In this document: piece after piece, positions 62,691-64,000 of the stretch
Layout: every line of letters begins with the position of its first letter
Position numbering within the stretch: the stretch's first letter is position 1
Origin: Nocardioides xinjiangensis
GTDB taxonomy: Bacteria > Actinomycetota > Actinomycetes > Propionibacteriales > Nocardioidaceae
DNA length: 64,000 bases
Direction: 5' to 3'
Assembly: GCF_017916455.1 (NCBI RefSeq)
Contig: NZ_JAFMSY010000002.1
Coordinates: 1-64,000, forward strand
Position numbers and translations under genes: made by a program
The notes under the pieces: model-generated
Database searches by the model: none
What the model was told of the DNA's origin: nothing
The model's input: the letters and a program-made list of their open reading frames with translations, nothing else

Positions 62691-63158
62691 ATGCGGGAAA
62701 TGGACGTCATCGGGGTCCGTGTCGAGATGCCCTCCAACCAGCCCATCGTGCTGCTGCGCGAGGTCACGGGGGAGCGCTACCTGCCGATCTGGATCGGGGC
62801 GGTCGAGGCCACGGCCATCGCGTTCGCCCAGCAGGGCGTCACGCCCCCGCGCCCCCTGACGCACGACCTCATGCGCGACGTGCTCGAGGCGACGGGCCAG
62901 CGGCTCGACGAGGTGCGGATCATCGACATGCAGGACGGCGTCTTCTACGCCCAGCTGGTCTTCGAGGGCGGCGCCGAGGTCGGAGCGCGCCCCTCGGACT
63001 CCATCGCCCTGGCCCTGCGCACGGGCAGCCGCATCGTGTGCGCCGAGTCGGTGCTCGAGGAGGCCGGGCTCGCCGTGCCGGCCGAGCAGGAGGACGAGGT
63101 GGAGCGGTTCCGCGAGTTCCTCGACCACGTCTCGCCCGACGACTTCGAGTCGCCTTGA
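62691..63158 (+). CDS. Bifunctional nuclease family protein (DUF151)
   Basis: A 155-residue protein of the BFN/DUF151 family, in the Rv1829 position. Signature stretches are PIVLLREVTGERYLPIWIGAVEATAIAFA, RPLTHDLMRDVLEATG, FYAQLVFEGG and ARPSDSIALALRTGSRI. Plant members have nuclease activity; the bacterial role is unclear. ATG 62691 has a leaderless promoter. A 238-bp gap with a candidate operator separates it from the next merR. Confidence 0.9.
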   Translation: MREMDVIGVRVEMPSNQPIVLLREVTGERYLPIWIGAVEATAIAFAQQGVTPPRPLTHDLMRDVLEATGQRLDEVRIIDMQDGVFYAQLVFEGGAEVGARPSDSIALALRTGSRIVCAESVLEEAGLAVPAEQEDEVERFREFLDHVSPDDFESP

Positions 63159-63396
63159 GCGAACGGGCGGCCGGGGCGTCCCTCGCCCTCCTACGTCGTC
63201 CGGTAACCATCACCCTCAACCTGAGGTTCAGGGTTTGCGACACGCCGGGTCGTGGATGGACAACCCGCACGTGCGGGCTTACCTTGAACTGTCTCTGTTG
63301 TAACTCCACCGTTGTGGTTGCCGGTCCTCCGGCTGCCGGGCGGGCCCTTCCCCCAGGAGTTACCGCTCAGCGGAGGATCTGACCTGGAGGGTCACT
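63159..63396. other. 238-bp regulatory gap before the terminal merR
   Basis: Contains the inverted repeat at 63213-63233, a TACCTT (~63280) that could be a -10, and a TGGAGG ribosome site before GTG 63397. The leader of ~110 nt is longer than others here. Confidence 0.5.
63213..63233. promoter_or_regulatory. Candidate MerR-type operator upstream of merR
   Basis: A 21-bp near-perfect palindrome with half-sites CTCAACC and GGTTCAG separated by 3 nt; only the central base and one symmetric pair break the symmetry. It shares both half-sites with the repeat before garA. Confidence 0.55.
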
Positions 63397-64000
63397 GTGG
63401 GTAGCAACGAGAACGAGCAGGGCGCGGACGCCGCCGGGATGAAGGCTGCTGCCGAGGCGGCCGGCCTCGCCGAGGAGCAGGGTCTGCTCTTCGACGACGA
63501 CGTCTCGCCGCTGCCCAGCGACACCGGCTACCGCGGGCCGACCGCCTGCAACGCGGCCGGCATCACCTACCGGCAGCTCGACTACTGGGCCCGCACCGGG
63601 CTGGTCGAGCCGAGCGTGCGCGGCGCGGCCGGGTCCGGCTCGCAGCGGCTCTACTCCTTCCGCGACATCCTGATCCTCAAGGTCGTCAAGCGGCTGCTCG
63701 ACGCGGGCATCTCGCTGCAGCAGATCCGCACCGCGACCGCCCACCTCCGCGAGCGCGGCACCGACGACCTGACCCGGGTCACCCTGATGAGCGACGGGGC
63801 CTCGGTCTACGAGTGCACGAGCAACGACGAGGTCATCGACCTGCTGCAGGGCGGCCAGGGCGTCTTCGGCATCGCGATCGGCGGCGTCTGGCGCGAGATC
63901 GAGGGCACGCTCGCCGAGCTGCCGTCCGAGCGCACCGCCGAGGAGGCCGGCACGGCCGTCCCGGGCGACGAGCTCGCCGCGCGCCGCGCGGCTCGCAAGA
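63397..64000 (+). CDS. MerR family regulator (Rv1830-like), 3' end outside window
   Basis: An open frame of at least 201 codons from GTG 63397 to the window end. An acidic N-terminus (MGSNENEQGADAAG) leads to a MerR winged helix: TACNAAGITYRQLDYWARTGLVEPSVRGAAGSGSQRLYSFRDILILKVVKRLLDAG. Downstream, RVTLMSDGASVYECTSNDEVIDLLQGGQGVFGIAIGGVWREIEG matches the Rv1830 type. The ribosome site is TGGAGG ~8 nt before the GTG. Partial: the C-terminus is not visible. Confidence 0.9.
   Translation, partial: MGSNENEQGADAAGMKAAAEAAGLAEEQGLLFDDDVSPLPSDTGYRGPTACNAAGITYRQLDYWARTGLVEPSVRGAAGSGSQRLYSFRDILILKVVKRLLDAGISLQQIRTATAHLRERGTDDLTRVTLMSDGASVYECTSNDEVIDLLQGGQGVFGIAIGGVWREIEGTLAELPSERTAEEAGTAVPGDELAARRAARK

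Overview
The window is high-GC actinobacterial chromosome, most like Nocardioides or a related propionibacterial lineage. The evidence is dense coding, frequent GTG starts, many 1-8 bp gene overlaps, TANNNT -10 elements 6-8 nt before start codons (leaderless transcripts), and long stretches in the same gene order as Mycobacterium tuberculosis. No integrase, transposase, CRISPR array or prophage structural gene was seen.

Region 1 (1-28.7 kb) is core genome. It starts inside a 5S rRNA gene. A housekeeping run follows: SSB, DUF1015, HAD phosphatase, small protein, tlyA, nadK, recN, steA, steB/mctB, pyrG. Then come an M1 aminopeptidase, a NUDIX hydrolase, ald, xerD, a DUF3516 helicase and a membrane-anchored protein with a duplicated Cys-bounded domain. 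The chromosome-organisation operon follows: parA-like gene, small RHH-like gene, scpA, scpB, rluB, then aroH, tyrA, cmk, plsC and der. Apart from the aminopeptidase, ald, the helicase and aromatic genes, this follows the Rv1692-Rv1701 and Rv1708-Rv1713 blocks of M. tuberculosis. An M23 peptidase and tRNA-Pro(GGG) close the region.

Region 2 (29.1-48.2 kb) is accessory. It is a Wzx/Wzy-type polysaccharide locus: two GT4 glycosyltransferases, a Wzz-like protein with a tandem-repeat tail and no kinase, an O-antigen-ligase/polymerase-like protein, a flippase, a polysaccharide deacetylase, an ATP-grasp ligase, a TIM-barrel-like lipoprotein and a secreted lectin-like protein. Five divergent sulfotransferase-family genes lie in it. 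The simplest reading is a heavily sulfated extracellular or wall-linked glycan. An ECF sigma factor and an FAD/NADPH oxidoreductase adjoin the locus, followed by a DUF1622 membrane protein and a small acidic protein. All three divergent intergenic gaps inside the locus carry a GATAC...GTATC inverted repeat, a candidate shared operator.

Region 3 (48.3-55.5 kb) is a catabolic and secreted-enzyme block: a secreted M28 peptidase with PA domain and His-rich tail, a second M1 aminopeptidase, a PLP-dependent dehydratase and a Cys-type exported sulfatase.

Region 4 (55.7-64 kb) is core again: two CNNM/CBS transporter-like proteins, then a CDP-alcohol phosphatidyltransferase, DUF881, small basic protein, DUF881, gcvH, garA, ftsR, a bifunctional nuclease-family protein and a second MerR regulator cut by the window end. 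This matches Rv1822-Rv1830. Two similar inverted repeats, upstream of garA and of the terminal merR, are candidate MerR operators.
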